Source: an uncultured Eubacteriales bacterium (lineage in GTDB: Bacteria; Bacillota; Clostridia; Lachnospirales; Lachnospiraceae). From it: a DNA stretch of 8,218 bases. Made by a program: the position numbers and the translations under genes. Under the pieces are notes generated by a model, which saw nothing but the letters and a program-made list of their open reading frames with translations, ran no database searches and was not told the DNA's origin. The DNA lies in NCBI GenBank assembly GCA_900557175.1, contig USSL01000067.1, positions 1 to 8,218 on the forward strand, given 5' to 3'. Positions 6,009 to 8,218 of the stretch are shown here, in pieces; position 1 is the stretch's first letter, and each line of letters begins with the position of its first letter.

Positions 6009-6884
6009 ATGTTATTTTCAAGAAAATGTATATGGATTGCGGGAAGTGCCGGAAGTCTCGGACAGGAAATTGCAAAACGTCTTCCCGCTGAGGATTATGA
6101 CCTTTTAAAAACAGATATTGATTTGGACATTACAAATCTTGAAACCGTCCGGCATTTTATGGACATGCAGCGCCCGGAGATCGTCATCAACTGCGCCGGA
6201 TTTACAGACTTAGATGCCTGCGAACAGGATATTGTAAACGCCTATAAGGTCAATGCTCTCGGCGCAAGAAATCTTGCCGCTGCCTCCAGAAAAATCGGCG
6301 CCAAAATCATCTATATGTCCACAGATGACGTTTTTGCCGGAGATAAAGCCAAAACACTGACGGAATTTGATATGCCGACACCTTTAAGCGTTTATGGAAA
6401 ATCAAAGCTTGCCGGTGAAAATATGGTGCGCGAATTAAATCCAAAGCATCTGATTGTCCGAAGTTCGTGGGTTTACGGCAAAAATGCAAACAGCTATGTT
6501 GAAAAAATTTTGGCTCAGGCCGAAACAAACACCGTGATTGAAGCGCCAAACGACCAAATCAGCTCTCCGACGAGCGCCAAAGCACTTGCCGAATTTATTG
6601 TTGCTTCTCTTGATTCAACAGAATACGGTACATACCACGCCTCATGTGAAGGCTCATGTACCCGGTATGAGTTTGCCAAAACGATTATTGAGCTGGCCGG
6701 TCTTTCCGATAAAGTGACCGTCAACGCCGGACTTTTGGAAAATATCGGCCATGCATCGGAAGTGCGCTGTACACTGCTCCGCAATCTGATGATGGAAATG
6801 ACAGGCATCTACCACATGCCTCATTGGAAAACCGCACTCACTGAATACATGGAAAACAGAAATATGAAGGAGGAAGTTATTTGA
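6009..6884 (+). CDS. RmlD-like NAD(P)-dependent sugar-nucleotide reductase (extended SDR)
   Basis: 291 residues, the usual length for dTDP-4-dehydrorhamnose reductase (RmlD). The Rossmann glycine motif GSAGSLG is at 12-18. The likely catalytic triad is Thr105 (STDD), Tyr129 and Lys133 (YGKSK), in register with RmlD. RSSWVYG (151-157) and DQISSPTSA (182-190) are recognisable RmlD blocks. Departures include STDDVF where RmlD usually has STDYVF, and a C-terminal SEVRCTLLRN (250-259) where the family typically has an Arg-Pro and Ser-x-Leu-Asp pattern. The SD AGGAGG (5998-6003) overlaps the upstream stop codon, and the gap to the previous gene is 9 nt. No rmlA, rmlB or rmlC is in the window, so the substrate may not be dTDP-4-keto-rhamnose. 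Other members reduce related keto-sugars or act as non-enzymatic subunits (MAT2B-like). The family call is firm and the precise reaction is not. Confidence 0.85.
   Translation: MLFSRKCIWIAGSAGSLGQEIAKRLPAEDYDLLKTDIDLDITNLETVRHFMDMQRPEIVINCAGFTDLDACEQDIVNAYKVNALGARNLAAASRKIGAKIIYMSTDDVFAGDKAKTLTEFDMPTPLSVYGKSKLAGENMVRELNPKHLIVRSSWVYGKNANSYVEKILAQAETNTVIEAPNDQISSPTSAKALAEFIVASLDSTEYGTYHASCEGSCTRYEFAKTIIELAGLSDKVTVNAGLLENIGHASEVRCTLLRNLMMEMTGIYHMPHWKTALTEYMENRNMKEEVI
6867..6873 (+). promoter_or_regulatory. Ribosome binding site supporting a TTG start for the symporter
   Basis: AAGGAGG sits 7 nt before the TTG at 6881, inside the last codons of the reductase gene. It is optimally placed for TTG. 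The first in-frame ATG is at codon 22, inside the first hydrophobic segment, so the TTG start is needed for a complete first helix. Confidence 0.85.
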
Positions 6885-8152
6885 AAAAGAAAAGAAAAAA
6901 AGCCGGTCTTACGACACTCATTTTTATCGCCCTTTTAAGCGGTATGCTGCTTGGCGGCATTATTCATTACTTCGTCCCGTCCGGCTACGTTCGCGATACG
7001 ATATTTGTTGATGGTATTTTCTATGTTGTCGGCAATGGATTTTTGCGTCTGATGCAGATGCTTGTTGTACCTCTTGTTTTTTGCTCAATTGTCTGCGGCA
7101 GCGCCTCCATCGGCGACACAAAAACACTCGGAAAGGTCGGCGTTAAAACAGTTCTGTTCTATCTGCTGACAACAGCCCTTGCCATTATGGCCGCCCTCGG
7201 CATCGCCCTGATTATCCGTCCGGGCATTGGTATTCCGTCATCTGCCCTTGAGACAGCAGACAGTGTGTCCGGAACAATTGAAAAAACATCTGTTGTAGAA
7301 ACGATTTTAAATATCATTCCGACAAATCCCATCAAAGGACTTGCAGATGGAAATATGCTCCAAATTATTCTTTTTGCCATCATCATCGGCATTATCCTTG
7401 CAAAGCTCGGCGAAAAAGTTGAAGTTGTCTCTAACTTCTTTGCTCAGTTTAACGATATTATGATGGAAATGACAAATATGATTATGAAGCTGGCACCTGT
7501 CGGTGTTTTCTGTCTTATCACAAGAACCTTTTCCGGTATCGGATTCTCAGCTTTCATCCCGCTTTTAAAATACATGGTCAGCGTCCTTTTAAGCCTCGCT
7601 TTCCACTGCCTTGTCATTTATGCGGCACTGTTTTTCATATTTACGCGGTTGAATCCGTACCACTTTATAAAAAAATACCTGCCAGTCATGGGCTTTGCCT
7701 TTTCCACGGCAACATCAAACGCCACAATCCCACTGGCCATTGAAACATTAAAAGAAAAAATGGGTGTTTCCAAGAAAATATCCTCATTCACAATCCCATT
7801 GGGCGCCACTGTCAACATGGACGGCACGGCCATCATGCAGGGCGTGGCTGTCGTCTTCGCCTCACAGGCTTTCGGCATCCCTCTGACGCCAACCGATTAT
7901 GCCACTGTCATCCTCACAGCAACACTGGCCTCCATCGGTACCGCAGGCGTTCCGAGCGTCGGCCTTATCACACTGACAATGGTCTTCGCTTCCGTCGGCC
8001 TTCCTACGGAAGCCATCGCGCTCATTATGGGCATTGACCGTCTCCTCGACATGGCAAGAACCGCTGTCAACATCACCGGAGACGCCCTCTGCACGACGAT
8101 TGTCGCTTATCAGGACAAATCCATGGATGTAGAAGTATTTAAGAAAAAGTAA
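6881..8152 (+). CDS. Dicarboxylate/amino acid:cation symporter, probably glutamate/aspartate
   Basis: A 423-residue DAACS (GltPh/GltT/EAAT family) transporter of normal length, with eight membrane helices and two re-entrant hairpins. Hairpin 1 is FSTATSNATIP (274-284), helix 7 has the cation/substrate motif NMDGT (312-316), hairpin 2 is ASIGTAGVPSVG (350-361) and helix 8 reads GIDRLLDMARTAVNITGD (384-401). By alignment to GltPh from memory, Asp390, Arg393, Thr394 and Asn397 match the residues that bind the amino group and side-chain carboxylate of aspartate (GltPh Asp394, Arg397, Thr398, Asn401), and Asp401 matches a sodium ligand. DctA-type dicarboxylate carriers lack the aspartate at the amino-group position, so uptake of acidic amino acids, probably sodium-coupled, is favoured. 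The gene starts at TTG and overlaps the reductase stop by 4 nt (TTGA), implying coupled translation. It is the last visible gene of the operon. Confidence 0.92.
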   Translation: MKKKRKKAGLTTLIFIALLSGMLLGGIIHYFVPSGYVRDTIFVDGIFYVVGNGFLRLMQMLVVPLVFCSIVCGSASIGDTKTLGKVGVKTVLFYLLTTALAIMAALGIALIIRPGIGIPSSALETADSVSGTIEKTSVVETILNIIPTNPIKGLADGNMLQIILFAIIIGIILAKLGEKVEVVSNFFAQFNDIMMEMTNMIMKLAPVGVFCLITRTFSGIGFSAFIPLLKYMVSVLLSLAFHCLVIYAALFFIFTRLNPYHFIKKYLPVMGFAFSTATSNATIPLAIETLKEKMGVSKKISSFTIPLGATVNMDGTAIMQGVAVVFASQAFGIPLTPTDYATVILTATLASIGTAGVPSVGLITLTMVFASVGLPTEAIALIMGIDRLLDMARTAVNITGDALCTTIVAYQDKSMDVEVFKKK

Positions 8153-8155
8153 CAA

Positions 8156-8181
8156 AGATTGCGTATCTTCACAATCTACGC
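8156..8181. terminator. Weak overlapping dyads after the symporter gene
   Basis: AGATTG (8156-8161) can pair with CAATCT (8172-8177). Alternatively GCGTA (8161-8165) can pair with TACGC (8177-8181); the two stems exclude each other. No T-run follows on the plus strand. Read on the minus strand, the AGATTG/CAATCT stem is followed by TTTGTTACTTTTT, so it suits a leftward transcript better. A weak terminator for a convergent gene is possible. Confidence 0.3.
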
Positions 8182-8204
8182 GCACAAACTGCACATCATC
8201 AAAC

Positions 8205-8218
8205 AAAAAGGCGTTGCC
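8205..8218. terminator. Probable terminator arm cut by the window edge
   Basis: AAAAA (8205-8209) runs straight into GGCGTTGCC (8210-8218). On the minus strand this reads GGCAACGCC then TTTTTG, the typical right arm and U-tract of an intrinsic terminator. The matching arm would lie just past the right end. If it is bidirectional, it would also end the rightward operon. Confidence 0.4.

Noticed and set aside
7862..8206. Minus-strand 114-residue open frame starting in the 3' intergenic region
   Set aside because: Nearly all of it is antisense to the symporter, its composition mirrors the other strand, and no SD is seen.

Overview
The window looks like chromosomal DNA from a low-to-moderate GC Bacillota, most likely a gut-type clostridium such as Lachnospiraceae. 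This is an inference from several things: strong AGGAGG ribosome binding sites, tightly packed genes, a MecA-type penicillin-binding protein (PBP) of the kind found in Gram-positives, a heterodimeric multidrug-type ABC exporter, and a CcdA/TlpA-like pair. I see no rRNA, tRNA, CRISPR array, transposase, phage gene or integration site.

The layout is two divergent transcription units separated by about 200 bp of AT-rich control region (4450-4647). The leftward unit reads PBP (4449 to 2398), then the first ABC exporter half (2327 to 594), then the second ABC half (601 to beyond base 1, truncated by the window edge). The two ABC genes overlap by 8 bp and appear to form a heterodimer. The complete half carries the degenerate catalytic residues (Asp after Walker B, Gln in the switch loop) expected of the non-hydrolysing site, so the truncated partner should supply the canonical Walker B and switch residues.

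The rightward unit reads ccdA-like (4648-5316), a membrane-anchored TlpA-like thioredoxin (5337-5999), an RmlD-like short-chain reductase (6009-6884) and a glutamate/aspartate-type cation symporter (6881-8152). Spacings are 20 nt, 9 nt and a 4-nt overlap, so this is almost certainly one operon. CcdA and the thioredoxin form a plausible thiol-reductant relay across the membrane. The reductase and symporter have no obvious link to thiol redox and are probably co-expressed for another reason.

The control region holds a clear extended -10 promoter for the rightward operon, a two-stem structure at the very start of its predicted transcript, and three ATGTAT direct repeats spaced exactly 30 bp apart. 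These are the least explained elements here. The last 66 bases contain small dyads and what looks like one arm of a terminator cut off by the window edge. The gene families themselves are familiar. I do not see a clearly new biological system, and the findings are pointers of modest to moderate interest.
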